DNA of 32,408 nucleotides from Gammaproteobacteria bacterium (GCA_947458495.1 CANHAR010000005.1:1-32408); one strand, 5' to 3'; numbered from the stretch's first letter, positions 18,466-29,659 are shown. Translations and numbers: made by a program. The notes: generated by a model not told the origin, from the sequence alone.

Positions 18466-18987
18466 TCATGTCTTGTAACGGTGCCCGCCGAAGCTGCGTG
18501 CGGCAGCAATACGCACCATACTTTGGCGACTATTAGCATGGCAAATGGCGATTGCCAATGCGTCAGCAGCATCTGACTGTAGCGTGCCCTGCAATCCAAG
18601 CAACACCTTGATCATATGCTGCACCTGCAGTTTGTCAGCCGCACCAGAACCGGTCACTGCCTGCTTGACCGTGCGCGGGGTGTATTCAGCCACTGAGAGG
18701 TCAAACTGCAGGCAGGCGACCATCGCCGCGCCGCGTGCTTGGCCTAACTTCAGTGCGGAAGACACACTTTTACCAAGAAACACTTCCTCGATAGCGCACT
18801 CTTGCGGGCTATACTGCTTGATGATGTTGGTCAAGGCAAAAAAGATATCGCGCAGGCGCTGCGGATGCTCCACCGGCAGTGGCCGAATACAACCACAATC
18901 GACATAAGTCAGTTTGTTTCCGACTGACTCAATGATGCCGTAGCCGGTTGCGCGCGAGCCAGGGTCAATACCCAGAATCAGAGTCAC
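18466..18987 (-). CDS. ruvC: Crossover junction endodeoxyribonuclease RuvC
   Basis: LILGIDPGSRATGYGIIE, CAIEEVFLGKSVSSALKLGQARGAAM, SDAADALAIAICHA; start placed at GTG 18987 (ORF track 19002). Confidence 0.95.
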   Translation of the reverse strand: MTLILGIDPGSRATGYGIIESVGNKLTYVDCGCIRPLPVEHPQRLRDIFFALTNIIKQYSPQECAIEEVFLGKSVSSALKLGQARGAAMVACLQFDLSVAEYTPRTVKQAVTGSGAADKLQVQHMIKVLLGLQGTLQSDAADALAIAICHANSRQSMVRIAAARSFGGHRYKT

Positions 18988-19056
18988 CCACACCTCACAC
19001 ACTTAAGCGGACAGTATAAACCGGCAAACCAGATCGACTTGCCGGTTGGATTGATA

Positions 19057-20856
19057 TCACTCAGCCTGTGCTGGTGCAGCTGCTGTCGGCACTGCCACCT
19101 TTTCTCGCAGACGAATGTTAAGTTCACGCAACTGCTTGGCAGAAACCGGCCCGGGCGCATCAGTCAACGGACACGCTGCAGACTGAGTCTTCGGGAAAGC
19201 CATCACATCACGAATAGACGTTGTACCCGTCATCAACATGATCAGCCGGTCCAAACCGAAAGCTAGACCGCCATGCGGCGGAGCACCGGAAGCCAGCGCA
19301 TTAAGGAGGAATCCAAATTTTTCCTGAGCCTCCTCCTCGCCTATTCCAAGCAGCTCGAATACAGCCTGCTGCATATCAGGACGGTGGATACGAATTGAAC
19401 CACCACCTAATTCTGTGCCATTCAACACCATGTCGTAAGCACGCGACAAGGCTTTATCCGGGTTATCACGCAGCTCCTCAGGCGAGCAGGACGGTGCCGT
19501 AAAGGGGTGATGCAGCGAGTTAAGATTACCCTCTTTATCGCGCTCGAACATCGGGAAGTCAATTACCCACAACGGCGCCCATCCAGAGCGGGTTATTCCA
19601 AGATCCGCGCCAACTTTCAGGCGCAATGCGCCGATGGCTTCACAAACCGGGCCAAACTTGTCAGCACCAAAGAATATGATATCGCCTGTGGCGGCATGAA
19701 CCCTGGCCAACACAGCTTTGACAACGTCTTCAGGCATAAACTTGATAATCGGCGACTGCAGTCCGTCAAGCCCTGCAGCAATATCGTTGACCTTGATCCA
19801 GGCGAGACCTTTGGCACCGTAAATGCCTACAAATTTTGTGTAATCATCAATTTCCTTGCGTGTCAGTGATGCACCGCCTGGAACACGCAGCGCAATCACC
19901 CTACTGTCAGCGTCATTGGCTGGGCCGGAGAACACCTTGAAATCGACGTTTTTCATTAGATCAGCGATATCGGTAAATTCCAGATTGTTACGTAGGTCCG
20001 GCTTATCAGACCCAAAACGACGCATAGCTTCAGTCCAAGTCATGCACGGAAAATTCCCGAGATCCACATCCAGATGCTTCAGGAAGATACCGCGGATCAT
20101 GCGCTCCATGATGCCCATGATGCCCTCTTCATCAAGAAAGGATGTCTCGATGTCGATCTGAGTAAACTCAGGCTGCCGGTCGGCACGCAGGTCTTCGTCA
20201 CGGAAGCACTTGGCAATCTGATAGTAGCGATCAATGCCCGCCACCATCAGCAACTGCTTAAACAGCTGCGGCGACTGCGGCAACGCAAAAAACTGGCCGG
20301 GATGTGTACGGCTGGGCACCAGATAGTCACGGGCTCCTTCAGGCGTTGCCCGGGTAAGAATGGGGGTTTCGATATCCAGAAAACCGTTTTCATCGAGGAA
20401 GTTCCGGATCGAATTGCTGACTTTTGAGCGAAACCGAAGCCGGTCAATCATCTCTGGGCGACGCAGATCGATATAACGGTGACGCAGGCGGATATCCTCT
20501 CCCACCGTCGCGTGTTCATCCAACTGGAAAGGCGGAGTCTTGGCTTGTGACAGTATTTCCAGGGTGTGTGCCAACACTTCGATAGCACCACTGCGCATAT
20601 CCGGGTTAGTTGTTCCCTGCGGGCGCGAACGCACAAGACCTGTGACTCGAACCACAAATTCACTGCGCAGCGTCTCTGCCAGGTTAAAGCTGTCTGCACG
20701 ATCCGGATCAAACACAATCTGACACAGCCCCTCGCGGTCGCGCAGATCCACAAATATCACGCCACCATGGTCACGTCGACGATGCACCCAACCACACAGG
20801 CTGACGGTTTCGCCGTTGAGCTGTTCGTTCAAATCTCCGCAATAATGGCTGCGCAT
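19057..20856 (-). CDS. aspS: Aspartyl-tRNA synthetase, probably non-discriminating (Asp/Asn)
   Basis: 599 aa; [85 protein letters not shown]. Confidence 0.97.
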   Translation of the reverse strand: MRSHYCGDLNEQLNGETVSLCGWVHRRRDHGGVIFVDLRDREGLCQIVFDPDRADSFNLAETLRSEFVVRVTGLVRSRPQGTTNPDMRSGAIEVLAHTLEILSQAKTPPFQLDEHATVGEDIRLRHRYIDLRRPEMIDRLRFRSKVSNSIRNFLDENGFLDIETPILTRATPEGARDYLVPSRTHPGQFFALPQSPQLFKQLLMVAGIDRYYQIAKCFRDEDLRADRQPEFTQIDIETSFLDEEGIMGIMERMIRGIFLKHLDVDLGNFPCMTWTEAMRRFGSDKPDLRNNLEFTDIADLMKNVDFKVFSGPANDADSRVIALRVPGGASLTRKEIDDYTKFVGIYGAKGLAWIKVNDIAAGLDGLQSPIIKFMPEDVVKAVLARVHAATGDIIFFGADKFGPVCEAIGALRLKVGADLGITRSGWAPLWVIDFPMFERDKEGNLNSLHHPFTAPSCSPEELRDNPDKALSRAYDMVLNGTELGGGSIRIHRPDMQQAVFELLGIGEEEAQEKFGFLLNALASGAPPHGGLAFGLDRLIMLMTGTTSIRDVMAFPKTQSAACPLTDAPGPVSAKQLRELNIRLREKVAVPTAAAPAQAE

Positions 20857-20920
20857 ACGCTTTCCTGTTTCTCTTTCTGAATTATCTGATGGTTAATGTC
20901 TATCGTCCGGCGCCACCGGG

Positions 20921-21259
20921 TCAAGCTGTGGCGGAACTGCTTGCTGTCTTGCTGCTTGCTGTCTTGCTGGTTTCGGTCTTGCTGGTTTCGGTCTTGCTGT
21001 TTTCTGACTTGCTACCTTCAGTCTTGTTCGTTTCGGTCTTTGCAGATTCTCCGTCCTGGGTACCATGACGCTTGTTTGTGGTCTTGAAATCTGTTTCATA
21101 CCAACCTGCTCCCTTAAGCCGAAAGCTGGGAGCAGATATCTGTTTTGATAATGCCAGCTTGTGACAGGCAGGGCACTCAGTCAGCGGAGCATCGCTGAAT
21201 CTCTGAATTGCTTCCAGCTGATGCCCACAATCTTTGCATTGATACTCATAAATCGGCAT
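20921..21259 (-). CDS. FmdB-family zinc ribbon protein with S/K/T/E-rich repetitive tail
   Basis: MPIYEYQCKDCGHQLEAIQRFSDAPLTECPACHKLALSKQISAPSFRLKGAGWYETDFK; C-terminal SKTETSKTETSKTASSKTASSS. Confidence 0.93.
   Translation of the reverse strand: MPIYEYQCKDCGHQLEAIQRFSDAPLTECPACHKLALSKQISAPSFRLKGAGWYETDFKTTNKRHGTQDGESAKTETNKTEGSKSENSKTETSKTETSKTASSKTASSSATA
20936..21045 (-). repeat. Low-complexity 15-bp tandem repeats in the 3' end of the FmdB-like gene
   Basis: Plus strand CTTGCTGGTTTCGGT repeated with variants (CTTGCTGCTTGCTGT). Confidence 0.85.
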
Positions 21260-21412
21260 ATAGAAATCCTGGTTTCGAGCATATGTGCAACTGCAACGGA
21301 CTGACTATACAGCAAGCACACTCCCGAGGAGATGCCACCAAATCGAAGGCGCGGATTATAACTCAAGAAATCATCCATCAGCACCTGTATTGCGGCTTTT
21401 GCTGAGACTCAT

Positions 21413-21438
21413 TTGAGCACTTGCGACGATATGCTCAA
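21413..21438. promoter_or_regulatory. Perfect 7-bp inverted repeat TTGAGCA-N12-TGCTCAA flanking the putative -35 of the HU-like gene
   Basis: Arms at 21413-21419 and 21432-21438; the -35 TTGCGA lies between them. Confidence 0.5.
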
Positions 21439-21449
21439 TCCATTATAAA
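21421..21449 (+). promoter_or_regulatory. Candidate sigma70 promoter for the HU-like gene
   Basis: TTGCGA (21421-21426), 17-bp spacer, TATAAA (21444-21449), upstream of the ATG at 21528. Confidence 0.55.
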
Positions 21450-21527
21450 TAGCTTCAAGTATGGCGTTTTTAAACGCGATTTCTTCATGCTTCTTTTTTA
21501 TCACTCTACTTTGTTACAGGATCCGGC

Positions 21528-21884
21528 ATGGCAGCGTCCAAACCTTTAGTCAAAAAAACAACAGCAATAACTGAAAAATATACAAAAACCGCCATTCTCA
21601 CTGAAATTGCGACAAATACCGACCTCACCAGAAAACAGGTAGATGCAGTTCTCAACGAATTGGGTGGCATTATTGAGCGCCACCTCAAAAAACGCGGCGT
21701 GGGAGAATTCACCTTGCCTGGCTTGCTGAAGATCAAGGCTGTTAAAAAACCGGCGCAGCCGGCACGAAAGAATGTTCCCAATCCGTTCAAACCCGGCGAA
21801 ACGATGGATATCGCCAAAAAGCCCGCCAGTACAAGAGTAAAAATATTGCCGTTAAAGAAGTTGAAAGAGTTCGCACAGCAATAA
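21528..21884 (+). CDS. HU/IHF-family DNA-binding protein (divergent, basic N-terminal extension)
   Basis: 118 aa; TKTAILTEIATNTDLTRKQVDAVLNELGGIIERHLKKRGVGEFTLPGLLKIKAVKKPAQPARKNVPNPFKPGETMDIAKKPASTRVKILPLKKLKEFA follows the HU fold order. Confidence 0.85.
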   Translation: MAASKPLVKKTTAITEKYTKTAILTEIATNTDLTRKQVDAVLNELGGIIERHLKKRGVGEFTLPGLLKIKAVKKPAQPARKNVPNPFKPGETMDIAKKPASTRVKILPLKKLKEFAQQ

Positions 21885-21898
21885 GGATCTCGATTCTT

Positions 21899-21924
21899 GG
21901 GGCAGCAGTCGAAGACGCTGCCCC
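21899..21924 (+). terminator. Intrinsic terminator-like hairpin downstream of the HU-like gene
   Basis: GGGGCAGC-A-GTC-GAA-GAC-GCTGCCCC (8 bp + bulge + 3 bp), followed by GTATCTTT; weak T tract. Confidence 0.55.
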
Positions 21925-22036
21925 GTATCTTTGCAATACTGCGTCTGGCTACAACCTTCAAACGTAGACCCCGGTGCCAGTAGGCCCGGCAGAAATTTCT
22001 ACCATCCATTTAAACCTCAGAAACACCGGATTCCGC

Positions 22037-23770
22037 ATGCGCACCAGTCAATACCTCATTGCAACCCTCAGAGAAACCCCTGCCGATGCCGAAGTTATCA
22101 GCCACCAGTTGATGCTGAGGGCCGGGCTGATCAGAAAACTGGCCAGCGGCATGTACACCTGGTTACCCGCCGGATTGCGTGTATTGCACAAAGTCACCGC
22201 AATTGTCCGGGAAGAAATGAACCGCTCAGGCGCACTTGAAGTGTCCATGCCAGTCGTTCAATCAGCCGAGCTCTGGCAGGAATCAGGGCGCTGGGACAAG
22301 ATGGGGCCGGAACTACTGAGGTTTGTCGATCGTCATGAACGCCCCTTCTGCCTGGGCCCAACCCATGAAGAAGTGATCACCGACCTGATTCGCAATGAGT
22401 TCAATAGCTATAAGCAATTGCCTGCCAACTTCTATCAGATACAGATGAAGTTCAGAGACGAGCGTCGACCCCGTTTTGGGATCATGCGTGCGCGTGAGTT
22501 TCTGATGAAGGACGCATACTCTTTTCACATCAATCAGACATCACTGGAACAGACTTACCAGCTGATGTATCAAACTTACAGCAACATATTCAGCCGCCTC
22601 GGCCTGGATTTCCGTGCTGTGCTGGCAGATACCGGCAATATTGGCGGCAGTACCTCTCACGAGTTCCACGTGCTGGCAGACTCTGGTGAAGATGACATTG
22701 TTTTCAACTCAACTGGCAGCTACTCAGCCAACATAGAGCTCGCTGACGGTTTTATCAGGGATCTCGATGATGGCAGCGCTGATATGCTGCAAAGCCGGGA
22801 GATAGATACTGCTCAGGCTCATACGATCGAGGCGTTGACCAGCCTGCTTGAGTTGCCGGCAACACGATTGATCAAAACCCTGATTGTGAAAGCCGTGCAA
22901 AGCGATACCAATCCTCACGGGCTGATGGCGCTGGTCTTGAGAGGAGACCAGGAACTTAATGACATCAAGGCAGAAAAACTGTCGGGTATTGTTTCTCCCC
23001 TGACCTTTGCCAGCGACGATGAAATTGAAAACGTGATCGGCTGCAAACCTGGCTGCCTTGGCCCCAACAATCTTGATTTTCCGGTGGTTGTTGATCGCAG
23101 TGCCGAAAAAATGCGCAACTTCATTTGTGGCGCAAACAAGTCCTCCACTCATCTGGCTGACGCCAATTGGGGCAAGGACTGTCGCTTTGACATGGTTGCA
23201 GATATCCGCAAAGTGAAAGAAGGCGATCTGAGTCCCGATGGCCAGGGTGACCTGCTGATCAAACGCGGTATCGAGGTAGGCCATATCTTCCAGCTCGGCA
23301 CCAAGTACAGCCAGGCCATGAATGCCTCGGTGTTGGACGAAAACGGACGCTCTGTGCTGATGACCATGGGTTGTTATGGCATTGGCGTCAGTCGAATTGT
23401 TGCAGCGGCCATTGAGCAGAATAATGATGCCAACGGGATTATCTGGCCGGATGCTATTGCGCCGTTCCAGGTGGCAATCATCCCGCTGAATGCGCACAAA
23501 TCTCCCCGAGTCACTGAGATCAGCGAGCAATTGATGACAGACCTCGAAAAAGCTGGTTTTGAGGTGCTACTTGATGACAGGGATAAAAAGACCAGTCCGG
23601 GCGTAAAATTTGCGGACATGGAACTGATGGGGATCCCTCACCGGATTGTGGTATCGGATCGCGGTCTCGAAAACAATGAACTGGAATACAAATCCAGGCG
23701 AGCGGAAAATGCAGAAACAGTACCTCTGGCATCTGTACTGGAATTTTTGCGTGCTCGCATTGCCACGTGA
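22037..23770 (+). CDS. proS: Prolyl-tRNA synthetase (bacterial type with editing insertion)
   Basis: [87 protein letters not shown]; start set to 22037 by N-terminal similarity (ORF track 21974). Confidence 0.96.
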   Translation: MRTSQYLIATLRETPADAEVISHQLMLRAGLIRKLASGMYTWLPAGLRVLHKVTAIVREEMNRSGALEVSMPVVQSAELWQESGRWDKMGPELLRFVDRHERPFCLGPTHEEVITDLIRNEFNSYKQLPANFYQIQMKFRDERRPRFGIMRAREFLMKDAYSFHINQTSLEQTYQLMYQTYSNIFSRLGLDFRAVLADTGNIGGSTSHEFHVLADSGEDDIVFNSTGSYSANIELADGFIRDLDDGSADMLQSREIDTAQAHTIEALTSLLELPATRLIKTLIVKAVQSDTNPHGLMALVLRGDQELNDIKAEKLSGIVSPLTFASDDEIENVIGCKPGCLGPNNLDFPVVVDRSAEKMRNFICGANKSSTHLADANWGKDCRFDMVADIRKVKEGDLSPDGQGDLLIKRGIEVGHIFQLGTKYSQAMNASVLDENGRSVLMTMGCYGIGVSRIVAAAIEQNNDANGIIWPDAIAPFQVAIIPLNAHKSPRVTEISEQLMTDLEKAGFEVLLDDRDKKTSPGVKFADMELMGIPHRIVVSDRGLENNELEYKSRRAENAETVPLASVLEFLRARIAT

Positions 23771-23970
23771 ACTGGTAATCAGCGGATCATAGCCACTGAA
23801 ACCCTGCGTAAAGGGAGGCTTATGTCCATCAGTTGAATGCATGATCTGTTAAGTGCCCAGGAAAGCACACGCTGGCGCCAACCGGACAATCAACTTCCGC
23901 AGTGGCAGCGCTCAGGCCTGCGCGGCTTACACATTACATTTGCTGTCGTCACAAATATCACGGAAGGGCA

Positions 23971-24019
23971 GTTGCTTCAACAACCACCGGTTCTCGCAAA
24001 CTGCTGGAACCGGAGCAAC
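23971..24019 (+). other. Candidate structured leader (two stacked helices) upstream of the WrbA-like gene
   Basis: GTTGCT (23971-23976) pairs with AGCAAC (24014-24019); CCGGTTC (23987-23993) pairs with GAACCGG (24007-24013); 10-nt one-sided bulge, 13-nt loop. Confidence 0.4.
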
Positions 24020-24033
24020 TCTCAGTAGAATGA

Positions 24034-25082
<1,049 letters not shown>

Positions 25083-25091
25083 CCTTGCAAA

Positions 25092-25871
25092 CTACCAACC
25101 CATCACTGACTTCAGTAAGGGAATGGTGACTTTGCGCTGAGAGGACAAAGAATGTTTGTCCAGCAAGGTCAGCACCTTCAGCAATTGCGTCATGCTGCGC
25201 TCGCTGCGGGAGACCAGGTATCGCGCCACTTCATCTGATAACTCAAAACCCCGGCAGTCAGCGCGCAGTTTAAGAGCAACAGCTTTCTCATCATCACTGA
25301 TCATCTGTAGATGAAATTGCGCGGAAGACTGCATTCTTGAGGTTAGATCGGGAAGTTTGAATCGGAGTTGCTGAGGTGGGGCATGTGCGCCGATCAGCAA
25401 TGGCGTTTGATACTCTGACATCCGGTTGTAGAAGTTAAACAAGGCCAGCTCCCAGTCCGGCTGTCCGGCCAACTCATCTACCGAATCAAGACAAACCAAC
25501 GCCATGGTTTCAAGTCCCGACAGAACATCGGGGTGTAGCGCCGGATTGCGCGAGAAGTCCAGATAAAAGGCTCTGACCCCCAATAACTCAGCATCATGAC
25601 AAACTGCCTGAAGCAAGTGTGAGCAACCAACAGAACACTCGCCCCACACCCAGATAAACTCATCCAGCACAGTTCCGCTGTGAGTTTTTGTCGGTGACTG
25701 TTTTACCCATCGCTGAAGAGCATTTTTCAGATACTGAACTACCCGACTGTTGTGGGATTCAGCGGCGCCGCAGTAAAAATTTCTGAACGTGGCGTCATCA
25801 TCCAGGCTCAGCCTGAACGTTAACTGTTGCGGTAACACCTGACGCTGCGAATCAATCATTACCGCGTCCAA
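25092..25871 (-). CDS. hda: DnaA regulatory inactivator Hda (divergent P-loop)
   Basis: QLTFRLSLDDDATFRNFYCGAAESHNSRVVQYLKNAL; VWGECSVGCSHLLQAVC; ALVCLDSVDELAGQPDWELALFNFYNRM; C-terminal RSERSMTQLLKVLTLLDKHSLSSQRKVTIPLLKSVMGW. Likely start ATG at 25856. Confidence 0.88.
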   Translation of the reverse strand: MDAVMIDSQRQVLPQQLTFRLSLDDDATFRNFYCGAAESHNSRVVQYLKNALQRWVKQSPTKTHSGTVLDEFIWVWGECSVGCSHLLQAVCHDAELLGVRAFYLDFSRNPALHPDVLSGLETMALVCLDSVDELAGQPDWELALFNFYNRMSEYQTPLLIGAHAPPQQLRFKLPDLTSRMQSSAQFHLQMISDDEKAVALKLRADCRGFELSDEVARYLVSRSERSMTQLLKVLTLLDKHSLSSQRKVTIPLLKSVMGW

Positions 25872-26992
25872 CGGTAATGCAGAAGCTCACCTACCTGTTG
25901 ACCCGGTTCAAAGTTAACCGGCTCCAGATCGCGCCCAAGACTGATAAAATCAGTAAGAGTCTGCCCGGTACCCACCAGTTTCAGATTTAACTCCAGACTA
26001 TCAGCACGCAGCGAACTGACAGTAACCTGCCGGACAACTGACAGGCTTTCCAGATACTGTAACAGGCGGGTATGGTTTTGCAGATCACTGATGCCGTCAA
26101 CGCGCATCAGCACCTGATCCTCACGCTCAAACTCGCTGGCAACAAGGCCAAAATAACCAGCCAACGTGACCGCAGCCCGATCAAGCGGGACTTCCATATA
26201 CGATGCATGGTCATTGCTGATGTGATCAAAAATCTGGACCTCATCGCGGAACATAAACTGCCAGAAGCCAACAATGTCTCCAGCTGCGGTGATCAGTATA
26301 CGTCCGGCAAGCACACTGTCAGCCGCATATCGGTTGGCCGCCTGGCGCAGTGCATCTGCATCCAGCGCCCAGGCCCGGTCAACACTCACTATCTGTCTGT
26401 CTTCGAGGTCTAGCAGAGGAATTAATACCGGCACGGCTCTGTTGTCCGAGAAAAGCCTGACCTGATCCAGCAGTTCATGCTCGGCACTGGATCCCAGCAT
26501 GGTCCGCCGACCGCTGGCATCCTGCACAGTAACCCACAACAGCACGCTCGCGCGGTTGACATCCCAAACAGGTATGTTTGCACTCTCGAGCAGGTTATCG
26601 ATCAGCGACTGGTCAAAACGCACATCAAGCTGCCCAGCCTGCTGCGACGTTGTACCACCTGACCTGAAGCTGACCTCTGCAACAAAACGATCTGAACTGT
26701 TCAACGCCGACGCTATCTGGGGATGTTCGAGCCAACGGGTCTCGCCCGTAACTTTGGTCACTACGCTGGCAAAGGCATCGCGGTAAGCACGACGGCGTTC
26801 CTGATCTGACTGATTGGCAACCGCTATCTCCTCCTGATACAAACCCTGCACAGGTAGCGCCTGCAACTGGGCAACAGGCACTGTGGTGATCAGCAGCAAA
26901 AGCAGCGTTCGTAAAACCCCGATACCCAGTGAAAAGAGGTTCAGCCCTGCGAAAAACTTGATGTGAAGTTGATTTTTCATGACCTCAATCAT
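25859..26992 (-). CDS. DUF2066 domain protein, secreted/periplasmic
   Basis: 377 aa; signal-type N-terminus; LYQEEIAVANQSDQERRRAYRDAFASVVTKVTG typical of DUF2066; upstream of hda and divergent from purM as in Pseudomonas. Confidence 0.85.
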   Translation of the reverse strand: MIEVMKNQLHIKFFAGLNLFSLGIGVLRTLLLLLITTVPVAQLQALPVQGLYQEEIAVANQSDQERRRAYRDAFASVVTKVTGETRWLEHPQIASALNSSDRFVAEVSFRSGGTTSQQAGQLDVRFDQSLIDNLLESANIPVWDVNRASVLLWVTVQDASGRRTMLGSSAEHELLDQVRLFSDNRAVPVLIPLLDLEDRQIVSVDRAWALDADALRQAANRYAADSVLAGRILITAAGDIVGFWQFMFRDEVQIFDHISNDHASYMEVPLDRAAVTLAGYFGLVASEFEREDQVLMRVDGISDLQNHTRLLQYLESLSVVRQVTVSSLRADSLELNLKLVGTGQTLTDFISLGRDLEPVNFEPGQQVGELLHYRWTR

Positions 26993-27103
26993 ACCCGATC
27001 ACCCTTTTGTTTTACATTATTGCCTGACGAAGAGACCTTCAACTGCTAAAATGCCGGCCTTCACTCCACGGGACCCTGCTCGCAACACTCGAGCGCTGAC
27101 TAA

Positions 27104-28198
27104 ATGACCAAGGCCATGACCTCCAAACCTAACTCTTCAGGCAATACCCCTTCGCAAACAACCGGCCTCAGTTACAAAGATGCTGGTGTGGATATTGATG
27201 CTGGCGATGCGCTGGTTGAAAAAATCAAATCAGTCACACAGTCAACGCGACGCAAAGAAGTGCTGTCAGGTCTCGGCGGTTTTGGTGCCTTGTGCGAGAT
27301 ACCCGAAGGCTATAAAAAACCAGTGTTGGTCTCCGCAACTGACGGTGTAGGTACCAAACTTAAGCTGGCGATTGACATGGGTAAACACGACACAATTGGC
27401 ATAGATCTGGTTGCCATGTGCGTAAATGATCTGATTGTTTGTGGCGCCGAACCTCTGTTTTTTCTGGACTACTACGCAACGGGCGGTCTGAATGTGGATG
27501 TTGCCACCGAGGTTGTTACCGGTATTGGTGAAGGGTGTCGGCAGGCAGGTTGCTCATTGATCGGCGGCGAAACCGCCGAAATGCCGGGGATGTACCAGAA
27601 AGGCGACTATGATCTTGCCGGTTTTGCCGTCGGGGTCGTTGAAAAGGACCGTATTATTGAAAATGATCTGGTGAAACCAGGTGATGTGTTGATTGGTCTT
27701 GCATCTTCGGGTCCACACTCAAATGGTTACTCACTGATCCGCAAAGTGATCGAAGTCAGCGGTGCGCACCTGAGCGATTCTTTTGGCAGCAGCACGCTCG
27801 GCGCAACATTGCTGGCCCCAACCGAGATATACGTTAAAGCGATGCACGCTCTGATGGCCGAGATTCCGGTGCACGGCATGGCTCATATTACCGGTGGCGG
27901 CATCGTTGAGAACCTGCCGCGTGTGATGCCTGATTTTACCAGCGCGTTCATAGATTCTGATGCGTGGGTCAGACCTGCCATTTTTGATTGGCTGCAACTC
28001 AAAGGTAACATTGCACCCAGAGAGATGCTGCGCACATTTAACTGCGGTATCGGCATGATTGTCTGTGTAGCTGCCGGCAATGCGGCTCGCGCGCTGGAGA
28101 TACTGCAACCAATGACACTGGGTGCTGTGGTGATTGGCAGCATTAAAATCAGCGAGAAGCAAACTCCTGATGTCATTGTGACAGGCAAACTGGCATGA
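27104..28198 (+). CDS. purM: Phosphoribosylformylglycinamidine cyclo-ligase
   Basis: [84 protein letters not shown]. Confidence 0.97.
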   Translation: MTKAMTSKPNSSGNTPSQTTGLSYKDAGVDIDAGDALVEKIKSVTQSTRRKEVLSGLGGFGALCEIPEGYKKPVLVSATDGVGTKLKLAIDMGKHDTIGIDLVAMCVNDLIVCGAEPLFFLDYYATGGLNVDVATEVVTGIGEGCRQAGCSLIGGETAEMPGMYQKGDYDLAGFAVGVVEKDRIIENDLVKPGDVLIGLASSGPHSNGYSLIRKVIEVSGAHLSDSFGSSTLGATLLAPTEIYVKAMHALMAEIPVHGMAHITGGGIVENLPRVMPDFTSAFIDSDAWVRPAIFDWLQLKGNIAPREMLRTFNCGIGMIVCVAAGNAARALEILQPMTLGAVVIGSIKISEKQTPDVIVTGKLA

Positions 28199-28896
28199 CC
28201 TCAGGGACGACAGCACATCCCGCTTGCCGGGTTGTTGTGCTGATCTCTGGCAACGGCAGCAATTTGCAGGCGCTGCTCGATTACCCGGATAAAAACTATC
28301 AAATCTGCCGCGTCGTCAGTAACCGGGCAGATGCCTACGGTCTGCAACGTGCACGAAATGCCGGCATTGGTATTGATGTACTCGATCATAAAGAGTTCAC
28401 CACTCGCGAGACTTTTGATGACGAGTTAATGCGCATAATCGACTCCCATCAACCTGACCTGGTTGTGCTGGCAGGGTTTATGCGTATCCTCAGTTCAGGT
28501 TTTGTGCAGCATTACTCTGGCAGACTGTTGAACATTCACCCCTCATTGTTGCCCATGTACAAAGGGACAAATACCCACCAACGTGTGCTGGAAGCAGGCG
28601 ATCGCTTCCATGGGGTCAGTGTACATTTTGTGACGGAGGAATTGGACGGCGGTCCGGTCGTGGCGCAAGCAAAGATACCTGTGCTCAGCAATGATGACAA
28701 AGACTCTCTGGCTCAGCGTGTTGCTACACAAGAGCACAGGATATACCCTGAGGTGGTATCGTGGTTTGCAGCCGGCAGGCTCCGAATCCTCAATGGCGCC
28801 GCCTGCCTTGATCAGGTCGTTTTGTCTGCTCAGGGAGTGCAAGTCAACATCAACGGGACACATGCTCATGCCCACATCAACAAGCCAAGCCAATAA
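28195..28896 (+). CDS. purN: Phosphoribosylglycinamide formyltransferase
   Basis: [89 protein letters not shown] overlap with purM. Confidence 0.97.
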   Translation: MTSGTTAHPACRVVVLISGNGSNLQALLDYPDKNYQICRVVSNRADAYGLQRARNAGIGIDVLDHKEFTTRETFDDELMRIIDSHQPDLVVLAGFMRILSSGFVQHYSGRLLNIHPSLLPMYKGTNTHQRVLEAGDRFHGVSVHFVTEELDGGPVVAQAKIPVLSNDDKDSLAQRVATQEHRIYPEVVSWFAAGRLRILNGAACLDQVVLSAQGVQVNINGTHAHAHINKPSQ

Positions 28897-29659
28897 CCGA
28901 TCTCGCCGGTTGCCATTTATTAGTCTGATTGTGATGTCCACACTGTTTTGGGCTGTTACGGCAGCACTCGCCGCCGATCAGCCACTGGCGCCATTGCCGT
29001 ATGCCGCAAGTTATGAAGCCCGCGCCATGGGCATGCGTACTTCTGCTTATCGCACGCTGGAGTTGGCCGATAACAATCGCTTCCGCCTCAATCATGGACT
29101 GTCAGTCACTGCCCTGGGCGCCAATCTGATCACTGTCAATGAGAGCACGGAATTTGTGTGGCAGGCTCAAGGTGCTGTGCCCCTGCAGTATCACTATCAA
29201 CAAAGCGGTGTTCGCCGACGCGATGAACAGGTTGCATTTGACTGGCAACAGTTAAGCGCCGCGATGAATCGCGATGGTCGCGAACAAACCCAGACACTTG
29301 AATCAGGCATGCAGGACAATCTCAGTTTTTCAGCACAGATGAGTGCTGATCTCCTCAATCAACCCGACCTCAGAACAACCGACACCCTTTTGACTTATCA
29401 GATTCTTGATGCACGACGCCTGGAGCATCACGAGTACCGGGTGGTCGGCGATGAGCGTATCAGCACCGCTGCAGGCGAACTGGATACCATCAAACTGGAA
29501 CGTGTGCGTGACAGCGACAGCGGCAGATCAACGGTGATCTGGCTGTCAACGCAGCATCAGTTCATCCTGGCAAAGCTTGTACAGGTGGAAAGCAACGGTT
29601 CAGAAATGGAACTGACGTTGGAGAGTATCGAATGGACTGGCATCAGTAGTGCCCCGTAA
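28868..29659 (+). CDS. DUF3108 domain protein (periplasmic)
   Basis: Signal peptide (FISLIVMSTLFWAVTAALAADQ); LPYAASYEARAMGMRTSAYRTLEL..; ERISTAAGELDTIKLERVRD typical of DUF3108. Start 28862/28868, overlapping the end of purN (ORF track 28691). Confidence 0.82.
   Translation: MPTSTSQANNRSRRLPFISLIVMSTLFWAVTAALAADQPLAPLPYAASYEARAMGMRTSAYRTLELADNNRFRLNHGLSVTALGANLITVNESTEFVWQAQGAVPLQYHYQQSGVRRRDEQVAFDWQQLSAAMNRDGREQTQTLESGMQDNLSFSAQMSADLLNQPDLRTTDTLLTYQILDARRLEHHEYRVVGDERISTAAGELDTIKLERVRDSDSGRSTVIWLSTQHQFILAKLVQVESNGSEMELTLESIEWTGISSAP

Noticed and set aside
20936-21045. CRISPR-like repeats
   Set aside because: 15-bp in-frame coding repeats without spacers; no cas genes in the window.
20893-21099. 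Minus-strand ORF with KTARPKPARPKPARQQAARQQA repeats
   Set aside because: Alternate-frame reading of the FmdB tail repeats; the zinc ribbon frame is the real gene.
22724-23530. 268-aa minus-strand ORF
   Set aside because: Antisense to proS; His/Asp-rich composition without family motifs.
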